From the NCBI GenBank assembly GCA_018222965.1, contig JAAEZH010000024.1, positions 1-64,000 of the forward strand: 64,000 nucleotides of DNA, written 5' to 3'. The number at the start of each line of letters is the position of its first letter. Within the stretch, counting starts at the first letter, position 1. The notes beneath the pieces are model-generated. The model saw nothing but the letters and a program-made list of their open reading frames with translations, made no database searches and was not told where the DNA came from. Source of the stretch: Bacteroidota bacterium. GTDB taxonomy: Bacteria > Bacteroidota > Bacteroidia > Chitinophagales > Saprospiraceae. A program made the position numbers and the translations under genes. Below are positions 25,159 through 34,819 of this stretch, in pieces.

Positions 25159-25205
25159 ACGTCCGTAGCGACAATTAATTAATCTCCTTAAAAGCACATT
25201 TAAAA

Positions 25206-26234
<1,029 letters not shown>

Positions 26235-26263
26235 TCTTAAGACCTGTCAATCAAGCTTGACCA

Positions 26264-26298
26264 ACGGCCTTCCCGGAAACGGGGAGGCTGTTTTTTTT
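26264..26298 (+). terminator. intrinsic terminator after glutamine synthetase
   Basis: ACGGCCTTCCCG (26264-26275) pairs with CGGGGAGGCTGT (26280-26291), two G-T wobbles, GAAA loop, then eight T. It is 29 bases after the stop. Confidence 0.85.
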
Positions 26299-26327
26299 GA
26301 CCCCGAAAAATTTATATTCAGTGTATC

Positions 26328-26351
26328 ATTTTACTCATCCAATATTTTCTT
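26328..26351. repeat. 24-bp sequence repeated at 58207-58230
   Basis: The 24 bases beginning ATTTTACTCATCC and ending TATTTTCTT recur identically at 58207-58230, and similarity continues for about ten bases (TCCAAATAAA against TTCAAAGAAA, two changes). Both copies lie downstream of a gene and upstream of another co-directional gene. Confidence 0.8.
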
Positions 26352-26466
26352 CCAAATAAAAACCTGCTGATTTAAAAAAAAATCTGCCTTTAACCAGTCG
26401 GGGCAGGGATCCAACTGCCTTTTCATCAATTTTTACGACCTTCACTTACTAGCTAACCCATGTTAT

Positions 26467-26922
26467 ATGAAGATTGCTGTTTTTCCCGGTTCCTTTGACC
26501 CCATAACTATCGGACATGTGGATATTGTTAAACGGGCTTTGCCCTTATTTGATAAGATCGTTGTAGCGATTGGGGTTAATTCCCAGAAGAAATACCTGTT
26601 TCCGCTTCAACAACGCCTGGATTGGCTGGAAACAGTCTTTGCAGACGAGGATAGGGTAGAGGTGGCTCATTTTGAAGGACTTACAGCGCATTACTGTGGC
26701 AGGATCGGTGCCCGATACCTGTTGCGCGGATTGCGGAATGCTTCTGATTTCGATTATGAAAAAACAATTTCACAACTCAATCAGATTGTGGGCGGTGGCA
26801 TCGAAACGATTTTTCTGATAAGTCAACCTGCTTATTCACATATCAGTTCTACCATTGTCCGCGAAATAATAAAGGGTGGGGGAGACGCCAGTCCTTTTCT
26901 GCCCGAAGGATTGTCGCTATAG
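26467..26922 (+). CDS. coaD: phosphopantetheine adenylyltransferase
   Basis: 151 residues. PGSFDPITIGHVDIV at 7-21 holds the nucleotidyltransferase TxGH-like site, YLLRGLRNASDFDYE the substrate region and ISSTIVREI the C-terminal signature. It transfers AMP to 4'-phosphopantetheine in coenzyme A synthesis. The 168 bases between the glutamine synthetase terminator and this start hold no clear promoter box. A HAD phosphatase gene follows after 23 bases. Confidence 0.97.
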   Translation: MKIAVFPGSFDPITIGHVDIVKRALPLFDKIVVAIGVNSQKKYLFPLQQRLDWLETVFADEDRVEVAHFEGLTAHYCGRIGARYLLRGLRNASDFDYEKTISQLNQIVGGGIETIFLISQPAYSHISSTIVREIIKGGGDASPFLPEGLSL

Positions 26923-26945
26923 ACAATCCATACCTAATACCCAAT

Positions 26946-27632
26946 ATGAAATACTCTGTTTTCCTTTTTGATGCCGACAATACCCTGCTCGATTTTGATC
27001 GATCTTCCAGAGAAGCCTTTTCGGAAACCCTGGCTCATTTAGATATTGAGGAAGAATTCTGGCATTTTCAGCGCTATTTACGGATCAACCGGGAATGCTG
27101 GGAATTGCTGGAGAAAGGAGAGATCGGACCAGAGGAGGTAAAGGCCCTTCGCTTTAAGCGGTTTCTGAATCACTTGCGACACGATGGGAACCCAAAAGAA
27201 ACCGGCTACTTCTACCTCGATGCGCTTTCGCGGAAAGCCTATTTGGAGGATGGAGCCATTGAATTGCTCGATGATCTGAAAAATGCCGGCTATACCCTGG
27301 GTTTAATTACCAACGGACTCAGTAAAGTGCAACGTCCCCGTTTTCGCGACAGCGGTTTAAATGAATATTTTGAGACCGTGGTCATCTCTGAAGAAATCGG
27401 ATCTGCCAAACCCATGCCCGCATACTTTGAGCATACCCTTAACGCCTTAAATGCGCCGTCGAAAGCGGATATTCTGATTGTCGGTGATACGCCTGCTTCA
27501 GACATACTCGGGGGGCAACAAATGGGGATGGCAACTTGTTGGTATAATCCGAGGGGCGCTTCATTTCCATTTGATCCCGGACCCACGCATGTCGTGGAGC
27601 ATTTGGGAGACATCCGGAAATTTGCCCGATAA
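26946..27632 (+). CDS. YjjG-like HAD-family nucleotidase
   Basis: 228 residues. The HAD motifs are DADNTLLDF (nucleophile Asp10, Asp12), LITNGLSKVQ (motif II Thr), a Lys in GSAKPMP and VGDTPASDI (motif IV). An all-helical cap lies between residues 18 and 90. The match is to YjjG-type pyrimidine 5'-nucleotidases that clear non-canonical nucleotides, which is inference at the level of subfamily. It is 23 bases after coaD. Confidence 0.88.
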   Translation: MKYSVFLFDADNTLLDFDRSSREAFSETLAHLDIEEEFWHFQRYLRINRECWELLEKGEIGPEEVKALRFKRFLNHLRHDGNPKETGYFYLDALSRKAYLEDGAIELLDDLKNAGYTLGLITNGLSKVQRPRFRDSGLNEYFETVVISEEIGSAKPMPAYFEHTLNALNAPSKADILIVGDTPASDILGGQQMGMATCWYNPRGASFPFDPGPTHVVEHLGDIRKFAR

Positions 27633-27655
27633 TAAAGGGAATGACCTTCATTTCC

Positions 27656-27663
27656 TATCTTTG
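27656..27663 (+). promoter_or_regulatory. -7 promoter box TATCTTTG of pruA
   Basis: Exact match to TAnnTTTG 67 bases before ATG 27731. Between it and the start lies a near copy of the dispersed motif (GGCTTTCGCCGAATGC, 27680-27695), so the motif would be in the 5' leader. Confidence 0.45.
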
Positions 27664-27730
27664 CGGCGCGGAGTCTTATGGCTTTCGCCGAATGCGGATT
27701 TTTGCAAACGAACAAAACCAAGTAAAGCTT

Positions 27731-29362
27731 ATGTCTAACGCCTTTTTCCAGGTACCCTATCCAGAAAACGAGCCAGTACTTGAATACCGTCCGGGCTCTC
27801 CCGAGCGCGCGGAAGTACAGGCTGTTCTCAAAGAACTTAAAAGCAAGCAAATTGAGGTTCCCATGCACATCAATGGGGAAAAAGTCTATACCGATACCCG
27901 GGTAGACATGCATCCTCCCCATGAGATCAAACATGTTCTTGGCAACTTCAGTAAAGGCGGTGCTGAACATGTAAATCAGGCAATTAATGCAGCCATGGCC
28001 GCCAAATCCAGTTGGGAGAATATGCCCTGGCAGGAGCGTGCTGCTGTATTCCTTCGGGCTGCTGATCTTCTTTCCGGTCCCTACCGGGCTAAGATGAATG
28101 CAGCAACGATGCTTGCCCAATCAAAAAATATTTTCCAGGCTGAAATTGATGCAGTTGCAGAACTCTGTGACTTCTTCCGTTTTAATGCCTTCTTCATGAC
28201 ACAGATATATGAAGATCAGCCGCCGCAAAACCCAAAGAATGTCTGGAACCGCATGGAGTACCGGGCTTTGGAAGGGTTCATCTTTGCAATTACTCCTTTC
28301 AACTTTACTTCGATTGCCGCCAACCTGCCATCGGCTCCTGCCATGATGGGCAACACGGTTGTTTGGAAAGCAGCTGAAACACAGATCTATTCTGCGGCCG
28401 TAATTATGGAAGTACTGGAAGCTGCCGGATTGCCACCGGGTGTAATCAATTTGGTTTTTGTAGACGGACCAGCTGCCGGTGATATCATCTTCAACCATGC
28501 TGATTTTGCCGGTTTGCATTTTACGGGTAGTACAGGGGTCTTCCAGCACCTTTGGAAAACCATCGGTACCAATATTTCAAAATACAAGGCATATCCACGC
28601 ATTGTTGGAGAAACAGGTGGAAAAGACTTTGTAATGGTTCACCCATCCTCGGATGCCAAGGAAGTATCCACGGCTTTGGTTCGTGGAGCCTTTGAGTTCC
28701 AGGGCCAAAAATGTTCGGCTGCATCCCGGGCGTATATCCCAAAGAGTTTGTGGCCGGATGTAAAAGATTTTATGGTTGCCGATATGGAAACCTTTAAGAT
28801 GGGTTCTCCGGAAGATTTTGGCAACTTCATTACTGCAGTAATAGACGAGCGTGCTTTCGACAAGATCAGCGGATATATTGCACAAGCCAGAAAGGATGAT
28901 GATGCAGAGATCGTAGCAGGTGGTGGCTATGAAAAAGCAGTAGGCTATTATATTGAGCCGACCGTAATTCTGGCTAAAGATCCGCATTACCGCACTATGG
29001 AAGAGGAGATCTTCGGTCCGGTACTTACCATTTATGTGTACGAAGACGAGAAGTTTGAAGAAACCCTTGATCTGGTAGATTCTACTTCACCATATGCGCT
29101 CACCGGTGCGCTGTTTGCGAAAGATCGTCGGGTTGTAAATATGGCCAGCGAGCGTCTGAAGAATGCCGCCGGTAATTTTTACATCAACGACAAACCAACC
29201 GGAGCGGTGGTAGGCCAGCAACCATTCGGAGGAGCGAGAGCTTCCGGTACGAATGACAAAGCCGGTTCTATCCTGAACCTGTTCCGCTGGGTATCTGCAC
29301 GGGCTATCAAGGAGAACTTTGTTCCACCAACGGATTATCGCTATCCGTTCCTGGAGTCCTAA
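27731..29362 (+). CDS. pruA: 1-pyrroline-5-carboxylate dehydrogenase
   Basis: 543 residues, the length of stand-alone Bacteroidota PruA. Active-site Glu lies in IVGETGGKDFVMV and Cys in FQGQKCSAASRAY; FTGSTGVFQHLW, PFNFTSIAANLP and GEEIFGPVL-like EEEIFGPVLT are cofactor and family marks. It oxidises pyrroline-5-carboxylate to glutamate with NAD. ATG 27731 is chosen since the longer frame from 27641 includes the -7 box. A strong hairpin follows. Confidence 0.96.
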   Translation: MSNAFFQVPYPENEPVLEYRPGSPERAEVQAVLKELKSKQIEVPMHINGEKVYTDTRVDMHPPHEIKHVLGNFSKGGAEHVNQAINAAMAAKSSWENMPWQERAAVFLRAADLLSGPYRAKMNAATMLAQSKNIFQAEIDAVAELCDFFRFNAFFMTQIYEDQPPQNPKNVWNRMEYRALEGFIFAITPFNFTSIAANLPSAPAMMGNTVVWKAAETQIYSAAVIMEVLEAAGLPPGVINLVFVDGPAAGDIIFNHADFAGLHFTGSTGVFQHLWKTIGTNISKYKAYPRIVGETGGKDFVMVHPSSDAKEVSTALVRGAFEFQGQKCSAASRAYIPKSLWPDVKDFMVADMETFKMGSPEDFGNFITAVIDERAFDKISGYIAQARKDDDAEIVAGGGYEKAVGYYIEPTVILAKDPHYRTMEEEIFGPVLTIYVYEDEKFEETLDLVDSTSPYALTGALFAKDRRVVNMASERLKNAAGNFYINDKPTGAVVGQQPFGGARASGTNDKAGSILNLFRWVSARAIKENFVPPTDYRYPFLES

Positions 29363-29397
29363 TACTTTAGATAGTCTAAAATAATTGAAGTTAGTTG

Positions 29398-29436
29398 ATC
29401 CCAAATCCTGGTTTGTACCGGGATTTGGGATTTTTT
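29398..29436 (+). terminator. intrinsic terminator after pruA
   Basis: ATCCCAAATCCTGGT (29398-29412) pairs with ACCGGGATTTGGGAT (29417-29431), one T-G wobble, TTGT loop, followed by six T. Confidence 0.9.
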
Positions 29437-29500
29437 GTATTAGTTTAGTTCGGAAGATCTTACCGATCTATAATTGAAAACGCTTTGACAAATACATTCT

Positions 29501-29896
29501 ATGGCAACTGGCGAATACACCAACATGAATAAACTTTCCAACAACATTTTTCTGGCAGACAGCATTGGAGCTCTACTCACCGCCAGCCTCTTGAATTTCC
29601 TGATTGCTCCTTATGAAACCTTTTTTGGCATGCCTCAGGGGATGGTTTATATTTTGGCAGCCATAGCCCTGTTGTTTGGTTTGTATTCTCTTATTTGCCA
29701 TTTGCGCAAGGCCAGCTTTAAACCCTGGTTGCAAATTATCGCTATCCTAAACCTAATCTATGTCCTGTTTACAGGCTCTCTCTTGTTCATGCATGCGAAG
29801 ACCCTGAGTACTTATGGCTATTTGTACTTCGGCATCGAGATCTTAATCATCCTTTATCTCGTTTCCTACGAATGGAAGCTGGCTAAAAATGCCTAA
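29501..29896 (+). CDS. hypothetical four-helix membrane protein
   Basis: 131 residues with four predicted transmembrane helices (about 18-38, 46-66, 75-95 and 103-122) and a short Lys-rich C-terminus. No family recognised. ATG 29501 and ATG 29525 are both possible starts; the latter places the first helix closer to the N-terminus. It is followed by a 14-bp direct repeat and a permease gene. Confidence 0.6.
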   Translation: MATGEYTNMNKLSNNIFLADSIGALLTASLLNFLIAPYETFFGMPQGMVYILAAIALLFGLYSLICHLRKASFKPWLQIIAILNLIYVLFTGSLLFMHAKTLSTYGYLYFGIEILIILYLVSYEWKLAKNA

Positions 29897-29897
29897 G

Positions 29898-29928
29898 CTA
29901 CACCGGTACACGACTACACCGGTACACC
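29898..29928. repeat. 14-bp direct repeat CTACACCGGTACAC, two copies
   Basis: Copies at 29898-29911 and 29914-29927 with two bases between. Each contains the palindrome ACCGGT. It fills most of the spacer before the TauE/SafE gene. Confidence 0.8.
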
Positions 29929-29944
29929 AAACTTATTTTCCTTC

Positions 29945-30703
29945 ATGGAAATGCTCTCCGATATAAACCATTGGCTGCTGCTGGCATTATTCGCCTCTGG
30001 AACCATTGCGTTTACTATCTCCACCATTTCCGGAGGGGGAGGAGCCATGCTTCAGGTTCCCTTGCTTAATTTTCTGATCGGTGTTTCCAAAACAGCTCCT
30101 GTCCTCAACCTTGGCACATTTCTGGGGCGGCCGGCACGCCTGATTATCTTTCGCAAGCACATCCATTATGAGGTTATTTTATACTATGCGCCTCCCGCTA
30201 TAATCGGAGCCTGGATAGGAGGCTGGTTATTTGCCAATATCAAATTTGGCTGGCTGCAGATCCTGGTGGGCTTATTCCTTGTCAGTACGGTGTTTCAATA
30301 CCGATTTGGGAAAAAGGAGCGCTCATTCGACATGAAGCTCTGGTATTTTATTCCGTTGGGATTTGTCATATCCATACTGGGCACAGTCATCGGGGCTATG
30401 GGACCGATTTTAAATCCCTTTTACCTGAACCTGGGACTGGATAAAGAGGACCTCATCGCTACCAAAGCGGCTAATTCCTTTTTGTTGGGCCTGTCTCAAT
30501 TGGGCAGCTATACTTTCTTTGGAATACTTGATAGGGAGTTGTGGATTTATGGTATTGCGCTTGGAATCGGAGCGACGATAGGGAATATCGTAGGCAAACG
30601 CTTTTTATCGAGAATGAAAAGTCAGACTTTCAGACAATGGCTGATCGTATTGATGGCAATAAGCGGGATACTGCTAATCTGGGGACAATTAAAGCAATTT
30701 TAA
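29945..30703 (+). CDS. TauE/SafE-family membrane permease
   Basis: 252 residues and about eight hydrophobic helices. The family mark is the first helix followed by Ser-Gly-Gly-Gly-Gly-Ala-Met-Leu-Gln-Val-Pro, and a repeat of the fold appears as GTVIGAMGPILNPFYL in the second half. Relatives export sulfite, sulfoacetate or other organosulfur anions; the substrate here is not known. Its last 4 bases overlap the stop of the convergent DUF5683 gene. Confidence 0.85.
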   Translation: MEMLSDINHWLLLALFASGTIAFTISTISGGGGAMLQVPLLNFLIGVSKTAPVLNLGTFLGRPARLIIFRKHIHYEVILYYAPPAIIGAWIGGWLFANIKFGWLQILVGLFLVSTVFQYRFGKKERSFDMKLWYFIPLGFVISILGTVIGAMGPILNPFYLNLGLDKEDLIATKAANSFLLGLSQLGSYTFFGILDRELWIYGIALGIGATIGNIVGKRFLSRMKSQTFRQWLIVLMAISGILLIWGQLKQF

Positions 30704-31344
30704 AACCGGATCTTCAATCCTACCCCTGCGGTATTTCCAAGTCCTGAATGGATAAAGGTAGGCTCAATACGAATCGAGATGTCGTCATCAACATCAAAAT
30801 GAGCCAGATGGGCACTGACAAATGCTTCCGCTCCATTAAGCATATACACCACGACAAAACCAATGTAGGAAAGCTGCCGGTTCTTATCCGATTGATCGCG
30901 AAGGTCTTTTAAAGTAGATCTGTCATCCAGGTAAGTATCGCTGAATTCATGGGGTACTCCGCGAAGCTTGCGTTTATAGGCAACTTTTAAGCGAAGGTAT
31001 TCATTGGTGTTAAAATCGATCAGATAGCCCAAACCGCCCAGTGCTCCGTATACGATGGGCACTTTCCACCATTTTCCGGAATAAACCTGTCCGGCACCAG
31101 GCACCGCCAGGGATAAGAACAGGGCTGTCTTTGGTTTCGGGTAATCCGGATGGTCTTTCCAGCCAAAGAGTCTTTTTTTCTCGACCGTGCTGCTGTCAAA
31201 AGGAGCGGTAAGTGTGGAGTCCAGTTCGCCAGAATCTCTTACGATCAATTGATAGGAGGTATCTGTTTGTACAGAATCAGGTATTTGAGCTCCGACTTTC
31301 GTCGAAAGACCAACCAATAATAATAAGGCCAGAATGATTCTCAT
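30700..31344 (-). CDS. DUF5683 envelope protein of the parAB locus
   Basis: 214 residues: signal peptide ending near Val-Gly-Ala-Gln, an acidic Ser/Asp/Thr-rich linker, and a DUF5683 core with PKTALFLSLAVPGAGQVYSGKWWKVP and Gly-Ala-Leu-Gly-Gly-Leu-Gly-Tyr hydrophobic segments. The parA-parB-DUF5683 order is widespread in Bacteroidota; the role of the third gene is unknown. ATG 31344 begins the signal peptide; a longer frame to 31470 would overlap parB. Confidence 0.82.
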   Translation of the reverse strand: MRIILALLLLVGLSTKVGAQIPDSVQTDTSYQLIVRDSGELDSTLTAPFDSSTVEKKRLFGWKDHPDYPKPKTALFLSLAVPGAGQVYSGKWWKVPIVYGALGGLGYLIDFNTNEYLRLKVAYKRKLRGVPHEFSDTYLDDRSTLKDLRDQSDKNRQLSYIGFVVVYMLNGAEAFVSAHLAHFDVDDDISIRIEPTFIHSGLGNTAGVGLKIRF

Positions 31345-31456
31345 ACGTTTTGAAACACCGATGTTGAAATGAAGCCCTAAAAGATAGAATGCAAAATGAA
31401 AACATATAGTATTCAGACAGGCCATTTTATATACCCTAATCCTATTCCTATCCCCT

Positions 31457-32356
31457 CTAATTCCCTTCAATAATATCCAACAAACGATTCAACTCATCGT
31501 CAGAATCAAACTTCAATACAATTTGACCTTTGCCTTTTCCGTCTGCTTTAACGGAAACCTTGCTGCCAAAGTGATCGCATAGTTGGTCCTGAACATCTTT
31601 ATAAGCGTCAGGGAGCGATGTTTTAGGGGCAGGCTTAGCAGGAGCCGGCTCGGTATATTTTTTGCGAAGAGCCTCTGTTGCGCGAACCGACAGTCCCTGG
31701 CTAATTACTTCATTAAACAGGCTGAGTTGGAGTGCCAGGTCGTCTATACCGGAGAGGGCTTTGCCATGTCCGGCAGAGATTCTTTTTTCTTTGAGTGCTG
31801 TTTGTATCTGCGGGGGCAGCTTAAGCAATCCCAGAAAATGGGTTACTGTAATCCGCTTTTTCCCAATGCGATCTGCCAGATTTTCGTGTGTAAGGTCACA
31901 TTCGTCGATCAGGCGCTGATAGGTTTGAGCGACTTCAATCGGATTCAGATTTTGGCGTTGGATGTTTTCGACCAATGCCATTTCCAGCATTTCCTGATCG
32001 TTGGCCAGGCGTATGTAAGCAGGAACTTCCGTTAATCCGGCCATTTTACTGGCACGTAAACGGCGTTCCCCGGAAATGAGTTGGTAAGCTTCATCATTCA
32101 GCCTGCGCACGGTGATCGGTTGGATCACTCCATGCACTTTCAGCGATTCTGATAGTTCTTCCAGCGCTTTCGGATCAAACTCATTACGAGGCTGGAAAGG
32201 ATTCACTTCTATTTGATCAAGTGAAATGGTAGCTACGGTATGAGAAAGCTCCCGTACCACTTCCTTTTGTTTCTCCGGACTTTCCTCTGACTCCATATTG
32301 GAAAGGAGGGCCCGAATGCCTTGACCCAGTTCTTTTTTCTTTACTTTTTTGGCCAT
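31457..32356 (-). CDS. parB: chromosome-partitioning protein ParB
   Basis: 299 residues. The N-terminal CTPase/ParB domain has NPFQPRNEFD, GERRLRASKMAGL and ENIQRQNLNPIE; a helix-turn-helix region follows (ESLADRIGKKRITVTHFL-like text in LADRIGKKRITVTHFLGLL). The C-terminal 60 residues include a linker and a dimerisation helix pair. It binds parS and spreads as a CTP-dependent clamp. The stop of parA is 3 bases upstream. No TGTTTCACGTGAAACA-type parS was seen in the window. Confidence 0.96.
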   Translation of the reverse strand: MAKKVKKKELGQGIRALLSNMESEESPEKQKEVVRELSHTVATISLDQIEVNPFQPRNEFDPKALEELSESLKVHGVIQPITVRRLNDEAYQLISGERRLRASKMAGLTEVPAYIRLANDQEMLEMALVENIQRQNLNPIEVAQTYQRLIDECDLTHENLADRIGKKRITVTHFLGLLKLPPQIQTALKEKRISAGHGKALSGIDDLALQLSLFNEVISQGLSVRATEALRKKYTEPAPAKPAPKTSLPDAYKDVQDQLCDHFGSKVSVKADGKGKGQIVLKFDSDDELNRLLDIIEGN

Positions 32357-32359
32357 AAT

Positions 32360-33160
32360 TTATTCCGTTGAGGCTTTAGTCGCCAGCTTGCTGCTGTTTT
32401 CGTTCTTAGTCAAAAACTCCTGAGCCAGATTCAGGAAATTGACTGCACCTTTGCTTCCTGCATCGTATAGAATTACCGGCTGGTGCATATTGGGTGCTTC
32501 ACCGATCTTAGAATTCCGGTGAACAATTGTATCAAATACTTTGTCTCCGTAAAAGTCGCGCACTTCATTGACTACGACATTTCCCAGGCGCAGTCGGCGA
32601 TCGTACATGGACAAAAGAATACCCTCAATTTCCAACTTGGAGTTGAGGTTCTTCTTAACCAGGTTGATGGTATTTTGAAGTTTGCCCAGACCTTCCAGCG
32701 AGAATACTTCGCATTGTACAGGTACAATGACAGAATCTGCGGCAGTAAGTGCGTTTACGGTAACCAATCCGAGGCTTGGCAGGCAATCGATGAAGACATA
32801 GTCATAATCGTCGCGCACCTGCTCTACCACCTTCGTCATGACATACTCGCGCTTTTGGCGATTGACCAATTCTAATTCAGCACCAACCAGATCGATATGG
32901 GAAGGTATGAGGTGTAGATTTGGCGTTTCGGTTTCGTAGATGGCATCGTTTGGATCGTGTTCGTTTACCAAACAGTCGTACAGGCTCACATCGTCGTCGT
33001 CAATTTGAACACCCACCCCGGAACTGGCATTTGCCTGCGGATCAGAGTCGATCAACAGAACTTTACGCTCCAATACGGCCAGACAAGCCGCCAGGTTAAT
33101 AGCTGTAGTTGTTTTTCCTACGCCTCCTTTTTGATTTGCAATCGCAATAACTTTTCCCAT
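32360..33160 (-). CDS. parA: chromosome-partitioning ATPase ParA/Soj
   Basis: 266 residues. The deviant Walker A is KGGVGKTT near residues 11-18, the second motif [10 protein letters not shown] near 40 and the Walker [11 protein letters not shown] in the middle. It moves ParB-parS complexes over the nucleoid. ATG 33160 starts right before the first strand; a longer start at 33202 would run into the hydrolase gene. Spacing of 3 bases to parB and 25 bases from the hydrolase suggests one transcript. Confidence 0.97.
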   Translation of the reverse strand: MGKVIAIANQKGGVGKTTTAINLAACLAVLERKVLLIDSDPQANASSGVGVQIDDDDVSLYDCLVNEHDPNDAIYETETPNLHLIPSHIDLVGAELELVNRQKREYVMTKVVEQVRDDYDYVFIDCLPSLGLVTVNALTAADSVIVPVQCEVFSLEGLGKLQNTINLVKKNLNSKLEIEGILLSMYDRRLRLGNVVVNEVRDFYGDKVFDTIVHRNSKIGEAPNMHQPVILYDAGSKGAVNFLNLAQEFLTKNENSSKLATKASTE

Positions 33161-33185
33161 AATTAATATAGACTGTGTATGGTGG

Positions 33186-33866
33186 TCAAACTTCAGTTTC
33201 AAGGCCGATAGCCGGCAAAATTAGTTTTTTACCCTTGGATTCAAAAACCTTATGGGCTTCATCGTGATCAATCTTTATATATCCAAAGGTGTCATAGTGG
33301 CAACCAATGATCGTATCACATTCAATAAAGGTACTGGCGAGGGCCGCCTCCTTTGCGTTCATGGTGAAATTGTCGCCAATCGGTAGTATGGCAAAATCCA
33401 GTTTCGGACAAAGCATCGGTATTAATTTCATATCCATGGTTAATGCCGTGTCGCCTGCATGGTAGAAACAAACGTCATCGTTCCATACCACAAAGCCGCC
33501 TGGATTACCGGCATAAGATCCATCCGGAAAAGAACTGGAATGGATAGCATTTACATATTTAACGGTACCAAAATCAAACTTCCAGTGACCGCCCTGATTT
33601 ATCGGATGATTTTCAAATCCCTTATTGCCAAAATGGGTCGCAATCTCAAAGTTTGAGACAATCCTGGCACCGGTGCGTTTGGCAATAGCCTCCACATCCG
33701 CTACATGATCACCGTGTCCGTGTGTAAGGAGAATGTAATCAGCCGGGATTTCGGCTATATTTACATCAGATGCCAATTCATTTCCGCTAATGAAAGGATC
33801 AAACAAAATATCTTTACCTCCAATTCGCATACCGAATGTAGAGTGTCCGTAATACGTGAATTTCAT
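33186..33866 (-). CDS. UPF0173 metal-dependent hydrolase (metallo-beta-lactamase fold)
   Basis: 226 residues. The metal motif is [11 protein letters not shown] (HxHxDH), with further His/Asp in [18 protein letters not shown] and GCHYDTFG. This matches the YtkL/UPF0173 family, cytosolic and of uncertain substrate. It is the first gene of the minus-strand run that continues into parA, parB and DUF5683. Confidence 0.9.
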   Translation of the reverse strand: MKFTYYGHSTFGMRIGGKDILFDPFISGNELASDVNIAEIPADYILLTHGHGDHVADVEAIAKRTGARIVSNFEIATHFGNKGFENHPINQGGHWKFDFGTVKYVNAIHSSSFPDGSYAGNPGGFVVWNDDVCFYHAGDTALTMDMKLIPMLCPKLDFAILPIGDNFTMNAKEAALASTFIECDTIIGCHYDTFGYIKIDHDEAHKVFESKGKKLILPAIGLETEV

Positions 33867-34217
33867 TGGGAGTTTAATTGTGAATTCCTGAAAATGAGCT
33901 TATTATCCTAAGTAGAAAACAAGTGCAGGCAGTAGATATCGCATTAAAAACATCTGCGTTCTTACACTGCGAGAACTCTATGCGGTTCCGGATGTTTAGA
34001 CCATGTAAGAACTGATTAACAGGTCTACATTTGACAATTATTTGGGTATTTTTTGGTGGGTTTCAATTGAAAAGGCCCTGTTTGTCACCAAATAATTTAT
34101 GATTTTAATCCTCAGCACCTGTTCTTGCACAATCTTAAAGATAACAGCTTTTCCATCAATAGCGAAAAAATGAGAACTTCGCTTTCGCCGAAAGGCAAGA
34201 AAAAACAAAACGATTGA
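33867..34217. other. 351-base spacer between divergent genes
   Basis: AT-rich spacer between the hydrolase and the FMN reductase gene. The only clear element is a near-perfect copy of the dispersed motif at 34180-34196 (one change at the first base), 21 bases before the ATG at 34218. No frame with gene-like content and no match to the -7 consensus was found. Confidence 0.6.
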
Positions 34218-34760
34218 ATGATTACCGTAATCATTGGTACCAACCGAAAAAACAACATAGCTCAATACTTCGCTCATCAATATGCCAGGGAGCTACAATC
34301 CCTTCAGGATGAACCTGTAAAGCTACTGGACCTGTCTTCCATACCGCATGACTGGTTTCATCCGGATATGTACGTAAAGGATAAGCAAAGTGCGAGCTTA
34401 AAGTCTTTGCAGGATGAATATATCCTTGCTGCAAATAAATTTGTTTTTGTGGTGCCGGAGTACAATGGGGGAAATCCCGGGGCATTAAAAGCGTTTATTG
34501 ACGGCTGCTCGATTCGGGAGTACAAAAAGAACTTTAAGGATAAAAAGGCATTGCTGGCAGGAGTGGCCTCAGGCAAGGCCGGTAATCTTCGAGGCTTGGA
34601 GCATTTGACAGGGGTATTGAACTACCTTGGTACAATTGTTATGCCTACCAAAAATCCTTATTCTCAAATTGAATTGTTACTCAATGACGATAAGGAAATT
34701 ACTGATCCGATCACTTTAAAGCGCATTCGGGATCACGTCGTGGAATTTATTGAGTTCTAA
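34218..34760 (+). CDS. NAD(P)H-dependent FMN reductase
   Basis: 180 residues, flavodoxin-like. IIGTNRKNNIAQ at 5-16 resembles the FMN phosphate loop, VVPEYNGGNPGALKAFIDG the hallmark segment of the NADPH-dependent FMN reductase family, and GVASGKAGNLRGLEHL the third loop. It reduces FMN or quinone-like substrates in the cytosol. Convergent with the next gene, with a terminator between them. Confidence 0.9.
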   Translation: MITVIIGTNRKNNIAQYFAHQYARELQSLQDEPVKLLDLSSIPHDWFHPDMYVKDKQSASLKSLQDEYILAANKFVFVVPEYNGGNPGALKAFIDGCSIREYKKNFKDKKALLAGVASGKAGNLRGLEHLTGVLNYLGTIVMPTKNPYSQIELLLNDDKEITDPITLKRIRDHVVEFIEF

Positions 34761-34795
34761 AAAAACTCCCCAGACGAACCAAATCATCTGAGGAG
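34759..34795 (-). terminator. intrinsic terminator of the WD40-like lipoprotein gene
   Basis: Read on the minus strand, CTCCTCAGA (34795-34787) pairs with TCTGGGGAG (34774-34766), one mismatch, and is followed by seven T. It lies 24 bases after the stop of the gene at 34820. Confidence 0.8.
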
Positions 34796-34819
34796 CCCAT
34801 TTCGCTATTTCATTCTAAG

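Noticed and set aside
27290-28120. 276-residue frame antisense to the HAD and pruA genes
   Set aside because: It crosses two well-supported genes and a promoter, and shows no domain or signal.
31457-33160. parS site near parAB
   Set aside because: I looked for GTTTCACGTGAAAC and close forms across the window; only loose CACGTG matches inside genes (for example 3742 and 53003) were found.
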